Made by a program: the position numbers and the translations under genes. Below are positions 7,262 to 17,680 of a stretch of 64,000 nucleotides of DNA, one piece after another. The stretch is from JANJUO01 sp942492935 (GTDB taxonomy: Bacteria; Bacteroidota; Ignavibacteria; Kapaibacteriales; UBA2268): NCBI GenBank assembly GCA_942492935.1, contig OW818654.1:1736001-1800000 (forward strand), in the 5' to 3' direction. Numbering within the stretch: position 1 is the stretch's first letter; each line of letters begins with the position of its first letter. Below the pieces are notes generated by a model, which was not told the DNA's origin, made no database searches, and saw nothing but the letters and a program-made list of their open reading frames with translations.

Positions 7262-8729
7262 ATAAATAATCCTTATTTATTGGTAGTGAAAAATAAAAAG
7301 TTGCACCTTTATCAATTTCAGCATTTGCTGAAATTTGTCCTTTATGTTTTAAAATAATTCTGCGAACATTAGCAAGCCCAATTCCTGTCCCTTCAAATTC
7401 TTCAATTGAATGTAATCTTTGAAAGACACCAAATAATTTATCGCAATATTTCATATCAAAACCTACTCCATTATCTTCAACATAATAAGTTATATTATTT
7501 TCTTCTTTTTTAGCTTTTATACTAATATTAGCTACATCTCTTGTTCCAGTATATTTTACAGCATTGCTAAGTAAATTTGCCCATACTTGTTTTAGCATTG
7601 ATGATTCACCATAAATATCAGGTAACTCTTCGACCTGCCAATTTATATTTCTATTAGGTGTTTCCTGTTTAAGAAAATTCACTGTTTCGCTAACGAGCTT
7701 ATTCATATCCACTAAAGATGTTTGAGGTTCAACTTTATTTATTCTTGAGAAGTGAAGTAAATCATCAATCAATTTACCCATCTGTTCTGAAGCAACATTA
7801 ATATTTTTTAAATATTGTTTAGCTTTTTCAGGTAATTGTTCGTTGAATTTTAAAACTATTAGTTCAGTGAAACCATTTATATGTCTCAAAGGTGCTCTCA
7901 AGTCATGTGAAACCGAGTATGAGAATGCTTCAAGTTCTTTGTTTGATGCTTCCAATTGGGCTGTTCTTTGTAATACTTTTTGTTCAAGTTCTAAGTTGAG
8001 TTTTGCAATATTTTGTTCGATTATCTTACGTTCATTAATTTCTTTGGCAAGTTTTTTTGTATTATTCATAAATACATTGGTTAAAGTTTCTATTTCCATA
8101 CTGTGACTTAAATTAGGCGGATTTGTTATACTTTCTGGATATAAAGAAGATGCCCAATTAGTTAATAGCTTCAATGGCTTGATGACAACTTTGTTTAATA
8201 TCAAAAATTGAACTATTGAAATTGACAACATTAATACACACAATTTATAGAAAAGATTTTTCTTTAAATTCCAAATTAATGATTTAAGTGGTTCATCATT
8301 TTCGCATAATACTACTTTTCCAATAATTGTATTTTGATATTCAATATCCCTATGAATAAATCTAAATTTATCAATTTCTAATTGCCGATGAACAGGATTT
8401 CCAACATCAAACTTTATCGGCATTTTATTGCTTTTATCTACTATATAACCAGCGTATAATTCTGAGTTTTCATCATAAACTAAAATGGCACGAATATTCT
8501 TATCATTTGATTCATATTGAATTATTTTCTCAATATTAGTTAGATTTAGATTCCAAAGAGGACTTCCCAAATTATAAGCTAATCTGTTAATTGTATTTGA
8601 TTGAATATTTTTTAGTCTTTCCTTTTCAAAAATGATTATATTTTTGATTTCAAGGAAACCCCCTCCACCAAAAATTATCAATACAGTTATAAGTATTGAA
8701 GCAATTATCTGTTTGTTAATAGATTTCAA
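7248..8729 (-). CDS. Membrane sensor histidine kinase, phytochrome-type HisKA
   Basis: 493 residues: membrane helix at about 8-26, periplasmic region to about 160, second helix at about 163-180, a HAMP-like linker, a coiled coil to about 260, then HisKA with H275 in SVSHDLRAPLRHI and an ATPase domain with VEDNGVGFDM and GTGIGLANVRRI. The kinase portion is almost identical, also at DNA level, to the C-terminus of the giant kinase at 10015-14868, so one was copied from the other. The SHDLRAPLRH type usually works with Rcp1-like receivers, and one overlaps its 3' end. Confidence 0.93.
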   Translation of the reverse strand: MKSINKQIIASILITVLIIFGGGGFLEIKNIIIFEKERLKNIQSNTINRLAYNLGSPLWNLNLTNIEKIIQYESNDKNIRAILVYDENSELYAGYIVDKSNKMPIKFDVGNPVHRQLEIDKFRFIHRDIEYQNTIIGKVVLCENDEPLKSLIWNLKKNLFYKLCVLMLSISIVQFLILNKVVIKPLKLLTNWASSLYPESITNPPNLSHSMEIETLTNVFMNNTKKLAKEINERKIIEQNIAKLNLELEQKVLQRTAQLEASNKELEAFSYSVSHDLRAPLRHINGFTELIVLKFNEQLPEKAKQYLKNINVASEQMGKLIDDLLHFSRINKVEPQTSLVDMNKLVSETVNFLKQETPNRNINWQVEELPDIYGESSMLKQVWANLLSNAVKYTGTRDVANISIKAKKEENNITYYVEDNGVGFDMKYCDKLFGVFQRLHSIEEFEGTGIGLANVRRIILKHKGQISANAEIDKGATFYFSLPINKDYLYEKS

Positions 8730-8824
8730 AATATTCCCAAATAATTTGCTAAAGAAATATTTAATTTTAATTTCATCTCAATTTCCAAACTCAATTCATA
8801 TATCATAGCTTTTAAATTTATAAG

Positions 8825-10018
8825 TTACTTATTTTTCAAGGTTTCAATTTTCTTAAATGCATCATTTGATAATTGATTCATTACATTATCAGCAATAATA
8901 TGATAAGGAGGAACAAAAGTACCTTCAATGAAGAACTTTGGATTATTTTTAAGTATTGGATTTGTTTTTGCTAAAGATGATACAGAAACCAACGCCAATT
9001 CACTTGTAATCCTACTTTGTACTTCCTTACCAATAAAATAGTTAGCAATGATTTCAGCAGCTTCTAATTTCTCTCCTTCTAAATCAATTGAAAAGTTCAT
9101 TGTATCCATCCATACCAAATTTCCCTCTTTAAATTGAATTATTTGCCAATTCCCACCTTTTTTATTTAATTGTTCTATTTCTATACCCCAACTACTAACT
9201 ATTTGTAAATTTGGTGAAAATGATGTTGTTCCATACCAAAAAGAACCAGCATTTCTATATAAAGTAATTAATGTTTCCTTTAGGATGCCACCATCTCGAA
9301 TTTCATATTTGATTGAATCTCTTTTACCTTGTTCGGCTAACTTATTAAGATAATAAGGAGTTTTACCTATTATCATAGATGCAATTGCTATATTATACCA
9401 AACCTGTGCCTTGTTTAATGAATATTTACCTTTCCATTTTGGATTAAGTAAATCTTTCCAACTGGTTGGAACAAATTTAGATTCAACTTTGTTTCTATCT
9501 ATATAAAAACCATAACTGCCTCCAGCAAATGGAATATATAATGGCTTTTTACCATCCATACCCATTTCAATATTAGTTAAGGAAGGCAATAAGTATTTGT
9601 AATTACTTAATCTTGGTGAATTAGTGTTTATAGGTTGTATCAATTTGGCAATTTTCCCATCTTGAAGTTTAACAAAAAATAAAGTCAAAAAAGATATATC
9701 TACTTTTTTATTTCTCATCAAATTATACATCTGTTCATCATTTTCTGCATAAGGTGTTATAATATTGGCTTTGAAATTATATTGATTTTTCTTTAATAAA
9801 TTATTTACATTCTTAATATCATCGTTTGTGATATAACCATCCCAAGTTAATATATTTATATTTGTTTCGGTTTTTGTAGAATTAACTTTTTTTTGCTGGG
9901 TATATGCTTCAAAAGGTAGTAATTGAATTAAAAGCAAAAATATAAGTACTGGCACCAAAAGATAATTTAAAATTTCACCAACACTTCTATAAGAATTATT
10001 TTTAAATCCCTTTATCAT
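8825..10018 (-). CDS. Extracellular solute-binding protein, spermidine/putrescine or iron type, without a transporter
   Basis: 397 residues. A long hydrophobic N-terminal segment (about 20-40, ending FEAYTQQ) acts as a signal peptide. The mature part reads NILTWDGYI, MRNKKVDISFLT, IPFAGGSYGFYIDRNKV, PTSWKDLLNPKWKGKYSL: the type 2 periplasmic binding fold of the PotD/AfuA group. No ABC permease or ATPase is nearby. Instead it overlaps the stop of the nine-PAS kinase by ATGA and precedes another membrane kinase. A role as periplasmic ligand receptor for these kinases is the simplest inference; the ligand is unknown. Confidence 0.88.
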   Translation of the reverse strand: MIKGFKNNSYRSVGEILNYLLVPVLIFLLLIQLLPFEAYTQQKKVNSTKTETNINILTWDGYITNDDIKNVNNLLKKNQYNFKANIITPYAENDEQMYNLMRNKKVDISFLTLFFVKLQDGKIAKLIQPINTNSPRLSNYKYLLPSLTNIEMGMDGKKPLYIPFAGGSYGFYIDRNKVESKFVPTSWKDLLNPKWKGKYSLNKAQVWYNIAIASMIIGKTPYYLNKLAEQGKRDSIKYEIRDGGILKETLITLYRNAGSFWYGTTSFSPNLQIVSSWGIEIEQLNKKGGNWQIIQFKEGNLVWMDTMNFSIDLEGEKLEAAEIIANYFIGKEVQSRITSELALVSVSSLAKTNPILKNNPKFFIEGTFVPPYHIIADNVMNQLSNDAFKKIETLKNK

Positions 10019-13000
10019 AAATCTGTTCCTTTTTGAATTGGTAATGAAAATTTAAAAGTAGCACCCTTTTCAATTTCAGCAATTGCAGAAATTTTTCCAT
10101 GATGTCTTGAAATTATTCTGCGAACGTTTGCCAAACCTATGCCGGTGCCTTCAAATTCATTTGAAGAATGTAATCTTTGAAATACACCAAATAATTTATC
10201 ACAATATTTCATATCAAATCCAACGCCATTATCTTCAACATAATAAGTTATATTATTTTCTTCTTTTTTAGCATATAATCTAATAATTGCAATATCTCTT
10301 GTTCCAGTATATTTTACAGCATTGCTAAGTAAATTTGCCCATACTTGTTTGAGCATAGATGAATCACCGTAAATATCAGGTAACTCTTCGACTTGCCAAT
10401 TTATTTTTCTATTAGGAGTTTCATGGTTTAGAAATTCGATAGTTTCATTCACAAGTTTATTCATATTTACCAAAGATGTTTGAATTTCGGCTTTTCCTAT
10501 TCTTGAAAAACGAAGTAAATCATCAATTAATTTGCCCATTTGGTGTGAGGAGTCAGTTATTGTTTTCAAATATTGTTTTGCTTTATCAGGTAATTGGTCA
10601 TTGAATTTATTAACAAGTAGTTCCGTAAAACCATTAATGTGTCTTAATGGTGCTCGCAAGTCATGTGAAACTGAATATGAAAACGCTTCAAGTTCTTTAT
10701 TTGATGCTTCCAATTGGGCTGTTCTTTCTAAAACTTTTTGTTCAAGAATTGAATTCAATAATAGTATTTCTTCCTCCGCCATTTTTTTCTGTGTTATATC
10801 CGTACAAGTTCCAATCCATTCCACAACCATTCCATTTTCTAAAATAGGCACACCTCTTGCAACAAAATAAAAATACTCTCCATTTCGATTACGCAATCTA
10901 TATTCTGTTTGATATGTTGTCAGATTTTGAACAGCATAATTCCAGTCTGAAATAGCTTTTCTTCTATCATCAGGATGAACAGCGTCAGCCCAGCCAAATC
11001 CTTTTAGTTCTTCAATAGTTTGTCCAGTGTACTCTCGCCATGAAGGAAGGTCTTTCACGACTTCACCACTTGGGTTAGTTTCCCAAACTATTTGAGATGT
11101 TGCGGTAACCAATGACCTGAACCTTTTTTCTGTCTTAAGTATCTGTTCTTCTGCTTCTTTAATTTCAGTTATATCCATTACTGTACCAACTGAACGAAGT
11201 GGATTTCCTTCGTTATCGTAGTAAGTTCTCCCTTTCTCCTGAACATATTTCATTCTACCGTCATTCAATAAAAGGCGATGAAAAACTTCATAGGGTTTAT
11301 GGTTTTTGAGTGAGTTTGAATATGCTTGGCTTACAGCATTTCTATCTTCTGGATGAATAGCATTTAAAAAAGAATCATAAGTAGCTTCAAAAGAATTTTT
11401 ATCTAATTCGAAAATTTCATAAATCTCATCTGACCAATTAAGTTTATTAGTATTTAAATCAAGTTCCCAATTGCCAACTCTTGCAATTTTCTGTGCTTCT
11501 TTTAATAGGGCTTCACTTTTTTCAAGAGCATTTTGGGCTAGTTTTTTTTCAGTAATATCTCTAATTGAACTTATAGCAAAATTCTTTTCGCTTAGTGTTA
11601 GAAATTCCGTACTGAGAACAGCGTTAATAATTCCTCGATTCTTTGAAACAAAATTAACATCTAAATCATAAACGAATCCATTTTTATTAAGTAAACAAAT
11701 ATAATAATCACGTTGGTTTAAATCTTCCCATATTCCCATTTCTAAAGTAGTCTTTCCTACCAATTCATCTCTTGTATAACCAAGAATTTTTTCAACTCTG
11801 TCATTAATGTCTATGATTCTACCATCTTCAATTGATGTTATAATAATAATGTCGGGACTTGCACGAAATGCTTTTGAGAATTTCTCTTCAGATTGAAGCA
11901 ATAGTTCTTCTGCATTTTTTCGTTCGGTTATATCACGAGCAAAACTACAATTGTATTCATTCCCATCGAATTCAATATAATTTGCAATCAGTTCGACTGG
12001 AAATTCTGTTCCATCTTTTCTACGATGTTTAGTTTCAGAAACATAATACCCATTTTGCCTGAGTGTTTTCCAAACTTGCTCTAATTTTTCATAGGTTGCT
12101 AATGGATTTACAAAATTTATTGTTCGCCCAAGCAACTCTTCTTGTAAATATCCAAGTGCATTACAACCTGATTTATTAATATAAATAAATGTATTATTAC
12201 TATCAGTCCAATATGCTCCATCATAATGTTTATCAATGGATTGTTTCAATAATTGGATTTGTTCTTCAGCTTTTTTTTGCTCAGTAATATCAGTAAATGT
12301 CCAAATCCTTCCTAAATATTTCTTCTCATTACTTAATACTGGAGCAGAATATCTTAATAAAACCATTCCATTTTTGAATACAACTTCATCTAAACTGGTT
12401 TCATCAGGATGAGCATACAAATACAAAACTTTTTCAAGAAATTGCTCTGGATACTTTGTTAATCCAACAACATATTTCAATAATAATGAATCATCTTCAT
12501 AATTCATAATTTCAGCAGGTGGTTCAAATAATTCATTTATACGTTTATTTACTAAAATTCGTTTTTGATTTTCATCAATAACTAATATACCATCACGTGT
12601 AGAATTTAATTGTGCTTCTAACAATGCAGTTTTCGCAACTAATAAATCTTGATTTAGTTTTCTTTCAGTTATATCTTTACCAAAAATTGATATTCCTATA
12701 ACATTTCCATCCTGGAATATTGAATTAAAAAATAATTCAACAACCCTACCACCAGCTAAATTATAATCTAATTTGTACGACCCATTTGTAAGCACTTTAT
12801 CATACATTGGATTCCAAAGCACTGCCCTTTCAGATGGCAGAACATCTTGAATTGAAGCACCTACAAAACAATTAGTATTGTAATTATTTTTAAAATGCTG
12901 TGCAAAATGGCTATTGAAAGTAACCAATTTGTAATCCATATCAACCGACCAAATGAGATCATTTGTACTTTCAATTAAAGCTAAAAGATTAGCTTGAGAT

Positions 13001-14868
13001 TGTTTAAGTTCTAATTCAAATTTTTGACGTTCAGTTATATCTATTCCAACTCCTATAAAATACTCAAATGAGTTATTATTTATAATTGGAACTCCTCGCC
13101 ATTCGCAAGTTAAGCAACTTCCATCTTTTTTCTGTATTCGGTTAATATTAATAGTAGTTTCTTGATTTTCGATAATGGTTCTGAAATTTTCTGCAACAGT
13201 AGATTTTTCTATATCTGGAATGAACAATGAAATGTAATCCTTATCAACTACTTCATCAATTATATAACCTAATGCATCAAGCATAGAATTATTCATTAAT
13301 AATGTTTTGCCTTCTTTGCTTATTGCAACAAAAAATGCGGGGGATTTTTGTATAATTGTTTTATTGAATTCCTTTTCAGCATATAATGCCTTCTCAGCTC
13401 TCTTTCGTTCGGTAATATCTCGTGCTGCTGCAAATACTCCAAGAACCTGACCATTCGCATCTTTATAAACACTTGCATTATATAAAACATCAATTAATTG
13501 ACCACTCGCTTTTTTAATTGTAAGATTAAAGTCAATAATAAACCCTTTTTCAAATGCTTGCTGATAAGCAAATCTTGCTTTTTGTGGTTCTGTAAAGTAG
13601 TTTGAAAAATCAGAACCAATCAAAATTTCTCGTGAAACTCCTGTTGCTTTTTCAGTCGCTGTATTCACATCAGTAATAATACCATCAGCATTAATAGTAA
13701 CTAATGGATCCAAACTTGCATCAATAAGACTTCGTGTATAATGATATGCTAATTGTAGTTTTTCTTGCGTTTTTTTTAGTTCAGTTATGTCAAGAAAAGT
13801 AGCTAAGTGGTCATCACCTAAAACAGTTCCAGAAATAATAATTGTTAAATATTCGCCATTTTTACAGCATACTTTATATTCGTATGGAGTTATGTCTTCA
13901 TTGTATTTAATTGCACTTTCAACAGCGACACTCCATATTTTTGATACTTTTTCTCTATATTGCAAATCTGGATAAGCAATATCAATCCAATGGTTAATAG
14001 TTGATAATTCATCTTTTGAATAACCAAATAATTTTATATGCTTTTCGTTTACGAAAGTTATATTTCCTTTGGAATCAGCAATAGATATAGGAATTGGCAT
14101 TTTATCCAATATTTTTTTAAGTCTATTTTCATTGATTTCTAAAGATGAATAAGCTCTCTTTAAGTCCTTTTCTTTTGTTTCTATTTCAGAAATCATAAAA
14201 TTAAATTCTTGATATAACTGGGTTATCTCATCATCACCATTTATATGTAAACGTTTAGAAAAATCTTTTTTATATCCGATTTCTTTCATTTCTTCAGCCA
14301 ATTTTATAATTGGCTTAGTTACAACTTTATGAGTACTATAAGCTAAAAATAGAAGTAATACAAAAATAATCAAAATGATAACAATATTAATTTGAATTTG
14401 AGAGCCAATCAATTCCTTCCAATTAATAACCGACCTAATATATAGATAACCATATTTATGTCCTTTATGAGTAACTGGTTGCATTATATGAAGAAAATTG
14501 TCTTTAATGACAGCATTATCATTTCTCAATTCATCAGGAAATTTGAACTCTCTTTCTTTTGATTTATGATAAGAAGCAAAGACAGAATCATCTAAAGTAT
14601 ATAAAATTGCATCATTTATATCAGGAATAGTATATAATTTATCTAAAGTCTCTTTTGCATCATTTGGATAGTTAAATTCCATAGGTAGCCAACAATTCTC
14701 GCTAATTAATTTTGCTTGAAGAATTGTATTGTTAATTAAATTTTTCTTTGCAATTTCTACTTGATAATAATATGAAATAATATTTCCTGCAATTGTAGAT
14801 ATAGCTCCGATAATAAAAATTGTCATTATAATTTTATTTTTGAATTTCAGATTACTTAACTTTTTCAT
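10015..14868 (-). CDS. Giant membrane sensor histidine kinase with HAMP and nine PAS domains
   Basis: 1617 residues. Helices at about 12-33 and 155-177 enclose a periplasmic domain of about 120 residues; a HAMP domain follows (about 178-235). I count nine PAS/PAC units, each closed by an ITE(R/Q/K)K-type signature (DITELKK, DITERKR, DITERQK, DITERKL, DITEQKK, DITERKN, DITEKKL, DITEIKE, DITQKKM). Then come a coiled coil, HisKA (SVSHDLRAPLRHI) and an ATPase domain (VEDNGVGFDM, GTGIGLANVRRI). Multiple PAS domains suggest integration of several redox or small-molecule cues. It follows the YfiR-like gene and overlaps the solute-binding protein gene by four bases. Confidence 0.93.
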   Translation of the reverse strand: MKKLSNLKFKNKIIMTIFIIGAISTIAGNIISYYYQVEIAKKNLINNTILQAKLISENCWLPMEFNYPNDAKETLDKLYTIPDINDAILYTLDDSVFASYHKSKEREFKFPDELRNDNAVIKDNFLHIMQPVTHKGHKYGYLYIRSVINWKELIGSQIQINIVIILIIFVLLLFLAYSTHKVVTKPIIKLAEEMKEIGYKKDFSKRLHINGDDEITQLYQEFNFMISEIETKEKDLKRAYSSLEINENRLKKILDKMPIPISIADSKGNITFVNEKHIKLFGYSKDELSTINHWIDIAYPDLQYREKVSKIWSVAVESAIKYNEDITPYEYKVCCKNGEYLTIIISGTVLGDDHLATFLDITELKKTQEKLQLAYHYTRSLIDASLDPLVTINADGIITDVNTATEKATGVSREILIGSDFSNYFTEPQKARFAYQQAFEKGFIIDFNLTIKKASGQLIDVLYNASVYKDANGQVLGVFAAARDITERKRAEKALYAEKEFNKTIIQKSPAFFVAISKEGKTLLMNNSMLDALGYIIDEVVDKDYISLFIPDIEKSTVAENFRTIIENQETTININRIQKKDGSCLTCEWRGVPIINNNSFEYFIGVGIDITERQKFELELKQSQANLLALIESTNDLIWSVDMDYKLVTFNSHFAQHFKNNYNTNCFVGASIQDVLPSERAVLWNPMYDKVLTNGSYKLDYNLAGGRVVELFFNSIFQDGNVIGISIFGKDITERKLNQDLLVAKTALLEAQLNSTRDGILVIDENQKRILVNKRINELFEPPAEIMNYEDDSLLLKYVVGLTKYPEQFLEKVLYLYAHPDETSLDEVVFKNGMVLLRYSAPVLSNEKKYLGRIWTFTDITEQKKAEEQIQLLKQSIDKHYDGAYWTDSNNTFIYINKSGCNALGYLQEELLGRTINFVNPLATYEKLEQVWKTLRQNGYYVSETKHRRKDGTEFPVELIANYIEFDGNEYNCSFARDITERKNAEELLLQSEEKFSKAFRASPDIIIITSIEDGRIIDINDRVEKILGYTRDELVGKTTLEMGIWEDLNQRDYYICLLNKNGFVYDLDVNFVSKNRGIINAVLSTEFLTLSEKNFAISSIRDITEKKLAQNALEKSEALLKEAQKIARVGNWELDLNTNKLNWSDEIYEIFELDKNSFEATYDSFLNAIHPEDRNAVSQAYSNSLKNHKPYEVFHRLLLNDGRMKYVQEKGRTYYDNEGNPLRSVGTVMDITEIKEAEEQILKTEKRFRSLVTATSQIVWETNPSGEVVKDLPSWREYTGQTIEELKGFGWADAVHPDDRRKAISDWNYAVQNLTTYQTEYRLRNRNGEYFYFVARGVPILENGMVVEWIGTCTDITQKKMAEEEILLLNSILEQKVLERTAQLEASNKELEAFSYSVSHDLRAPLRHINGFTELLVNKFNDQLPDKAKQYLKTITDSSHQMGKLIDDLLRFSRIGKAEIQTSLVNMNKLVNETIEFLNHETPNRKINWQVEELPDIYGDSSMLKQVWANLLSNAVKYTGTRDIAIIRLYAKKEENNITYYVEDNGVGFDMKYCDKLFGVFQRLHSSNEFEGTGIGLANVRRIISRHHGKISAIAEIEKGATFKFSLPIQKGTDL

Positions 14869-14884
14869 AGTTATAACCTTATTT

Positions 14885-15418
14885 TTAATTTGAAATTATT
14901 GTACCGTAACTTAACAATTGCATTTCAACTATTAATTTTGACTTTTTAATTGCTGTAGGATTTACTTCATATTTTATTGTTTCAGAATCATCAAGATAAA
15001 AATTTAGATGTACGCCTTTGGAGCAAAATCCCGGTGTATCTGAAACTGTTAATATTCTAAACTGTTCAACATATTTTGTAATTTCTCTTATTTTATTCTT
15101 TTCTGATGCTGAAATAAATAATATATTGGAATTAAATGATTCTGTATAATTCTTAATATATAAAATTTTAACTGGCTTATTCTTTATCTTGACTTTTTTA
15201 GCCAATCTTTCCAGTTCGCCATTAAATGGATTTTCACCAAGTACTGCAATTACAAAGCTGTCTGAATTCAATTCCCCCCAGTCAGTAAATCTTGCAAATT
15301 TTTCTATAAACGATGCTTTGATAGAATATTCAATGGATTGTGCTTGTAAATACATTTGTATCGACAAGCCAATTATTGCTATAAATATAATTATTTTTAT
15401 ATTCTTCAATTTTTTCAT
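14885..15418 (-). CDS. YfiR-family periplasmic protein (DUF4154)
   Basis: 177 residues with an N-terminal signal or anchor helix (about 9-26). The mature part shows the family pattern: IKASFIEKFARFTDW, VIAVLGENPFNGEL, NILFISASEKNK, LTVSDTPGFCSKGVHLNFYLDD, YEVNPTAIKKSKL. YfiR proteins are periplasmic regulators; in Pseudomonas YfiR controls a membrane cyclase. Homologues often sit between a TonB-dependent receptor and a membrane sensor, as here. It probably relays outer-membrane or envelope status to the kinase encoded 16 bases downstream. That coupling is inference. Confidence 0.85.
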   Translation of the reverse strand: MKKLKNIKIIIFIAIIGLSIQMYLQAQSIEYSIKASFIEKFARFTDWGELNSDSFVIAVLGENPFNGELERLAKKVKIKNKPVKILYIKNYTESFNSNILFISASEKNKIREITKYVEQFRILTVSDTPGFCSKGVHLNFYLDDSETIKYEVNPTAIKKSKLIVEMQLLSYGTIISN

Positions 15419-15469
15419 TTTAGGTTAATTTATACCACATTAATTTGAATTAATAATGTATATTGATTG

Positions 15470-17602
15470 TTAAAACTTAATTCCCAAGGTTGCATAAATC
15501 TGAAATCCACTGTCATAAGTTCCATTAGGTAAAATTGTCCAATTGGCATAAGTAGGTGGATAATGAAAATCAGAATTTAAGATATTATCAAAATGTATAT
15601 TAAAAAATACTTTTTCTTTTAAAATATCATTAAATCGTATATTTGCACTCAAATTCAAATACGATGGTGTTGTTTCATTTATTCTACCAATAGGGTTAAA
15701 ATTTCCATTTTGTGGGTCAATTGGGGTTTCATTCCAATCTGCTTCCATTGAACCAACATAATAAGTACTTAAACTGAAAATAATATCCTTAGTAAACGAA
15801 TATTTTACTTTGAAATATGCTAAAATATTTGGTGAATAAGCTGCTTCAATATCGAAAGTATTATTTTTAGTATTCTGATAACTCAATGAAAAATCGAGAA
15901 ATAGATTGTTGATTGGTTCGTATTTTATTTGTATTTCGCCACCAACGGTTTCCATATTGCCTGAATTATCAGTAGTATTAATAGTTTGACTTACTTCTGA
16001 TATAAAAGTACTTCTTCTAACAAGTAAATTTTTAAGATTGTTGTAGAATATGCTCAAATCAACAGAAAAATTCTTTAAAATAATTGATGATAGATTAAAT
16101 TCTGTAGTAGAGATACTTTGTGGAACTAATTCAGGATGATTTACCCAAAGGATATAGAAATTTTCATATATACCTGGCCGGCCAATTGCTTCACTATAAA
16201 TAAATTTAAAAATATTCCTTTCGTCAAGATTATAAATCAAAGAAGCGAGCGGTATTATTTCAATATCATCATAGTTATAAGAATAAACAGAATCAATATA
16301 ATTGTTTGAATCAAATTTAATATTTTTCATTTTATATGGATTTTGTTTATCTGCTCTAAATCCTGTAACAAATCTTAATGATTTTGTTATTTCAAAATCA
16401 ATTTGAGAAAATAATGAATATGTTGCTTCATTTGTAAGTAGATTTTCACTGAATCTGTTTCTACCAGTTGCAGGAATATCCGTTTGATTGTTTGCACCAT
16501 TTGGTACTATTGAATGATTTGCACCAAAAGTAATATTTAAATAATCCAATGGTTTCAAAAACACCAACAATTCATAATTGAATCTGCTGATTTCAATTCT
16601 TCCTAACCCATAATTCACTTCAGGTGTAATATATCCATCATTATAGTGACTAAGAAGATTGTATTTTTCATAAGTTGAGCGAATATCAAAAATAAAATTT
16701 GGATTAATTTCATATTTATAACCAATATTACTTCTAATAATATTGTCATTTCTTTTAAGTTTTGTTGTATCATATACTATTTTCAAAAGTTGAATTAGAT
16801 TTCTATCAGTTTCATCAAAACTAAGATTTGCATAAAATCCTTTATGCTTAATACTCAAATTAATGTACTTGCTATCTTGAATAAAATAACCATTAGTTGA
16901 ACCATCTTTTATCCAATTTTTATCCATTTTTTGTACAGAGTCAATTATTTTATTAAATGGAATATCACGACCATCGGTACGATAATAACCAGCCGATAAA
17001 TTAAAATTTGAATTATTAGTATTAGAAGTAACTTGAAAATTTGACCTAAATGAATTGCTGCTCCCATAAGAGATTATGCCTGAAGATTTTGAATCTGTCT
17101 CATCATCAATATGTGTTATTATATTTATCGCACCAAAAAAAGCATCATTTCCATATATAATAGCTGCTGGTCCTCTTACAACTTCAATTCTTTGAATAGA
17201 TTCAACTTGCAAATTCATTAAGTTTAAATCGTTCCAGTTCTGCATTGGTTGTTTTTGTACAACACCATTTATCATAAAAATAATATTTCTACTATAAACA
17301 TTTGTGAAGAACCCTCTAACTCCAAAACTAACATTTCTGTAATCATCAATTTTATACATACCCAGTACATTAGATAAAATTTCTTTTAATGATTGATATC
17401 CATAAGCTTCAATATCAGGTTTAGTAATAATAATAACACTTGCCGGTACATCTGAAATTTGTTTTTCCTGCTTGCTTGCTGTTACAACTTTTATCTTCAT
17501 CAACTCTTCAATGGATAGGTCAAGATAATCATCAACAGATAGTTCCTGAGCAGAAATATTTGTAACCCAATATAATAGAAATATAATATATACAAATTTC
17601 AT
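15470..17602 (-). CDS. TonB-dependent outer-membrane receptor
   Basis: 710 residues with signal peptide (cut after about NISAQ). A segment LSIEELMKIKVVTASKQEKQISDVPASV marks the TonB box and start of the plug; the plug continues with GVRGFF, RVEVVRGPAAIIYGNDAF and GAINIIT. The rest is an aromatic-rich beta-barrel ending LGIKF, an outer-membrane terminal strand. It has a strong GGAGG ribosome site before the ATG at 17602. It is first in a co-directional run with yfiR-like, kinase and solute-binding genes. It could import the ligand or act as its sensor; substrate unknown. Confidence 0.92.
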   Translation of the reverse strand: MKFVYIIFLLYWVTNISAQELSVDDYLDLSIEELMKIKVVTASKQEKQISDVPASVIIITKPDIEAYGYQSLKEILSNVLGMYKIDDYRNVSFGVRGFFTNVYSRNIIFMINGVVQKQPMQNWNDLNLMNLQVESIQRIEVVRGPAAIIYGNDAFFGAINIITHIDDETDSKSSGIISYGSSNSFRSNFQVTSNTNNSNFNLSAGYYRTDGRDIPFNKIIDSVQKMDKNWIKDGSTNGYFIQDSKYINLSIKHKGFYANLSFDETDRNLIQLLKIVYDTTKLKRNDNIIRSNIGYKYEINPNFIFDIRSTYEKYNLLSHYNDGYITPEVNYGLGRIEISRFNYELLVFLKPLDYLNITFGANHSIVPNGANNQTDIPATGRNRFSENLLTNEATYSLFSQIDFEITKSLRFVTGFRADKQNPYKMKNIKFDSNNYIDSVYSYNYDDIEIIPLASLIYNLDERNIFKFIYSEAIGRPGIYENFYILWVNHPELVPQSISTTEFNLSSIILKNFSVDLSIFYNNLKNLLVRRSTFISEVSQTINTTDNSGNMETVGGEIQIKYEPINNLFLDFSLSYQNTKNNTFDIEAAYSPNILAYFKVKYSFTKDIIFSLSTYYVGSMEADWNETPIDPQNGNFNPIGRINETTPSYLNLSANIRFNDILKEKVFFNIHFDNILNSDFHYPPTYANWTILPNGTYDSGFQIYATLGIKF

Positions 17603-17680
17603 CGCAACCTCCTTGCAATCAATTTCGTAGTAGAAGACTCAAAATTAACCAAACATCATTTTTACTTAAATTATATGATT

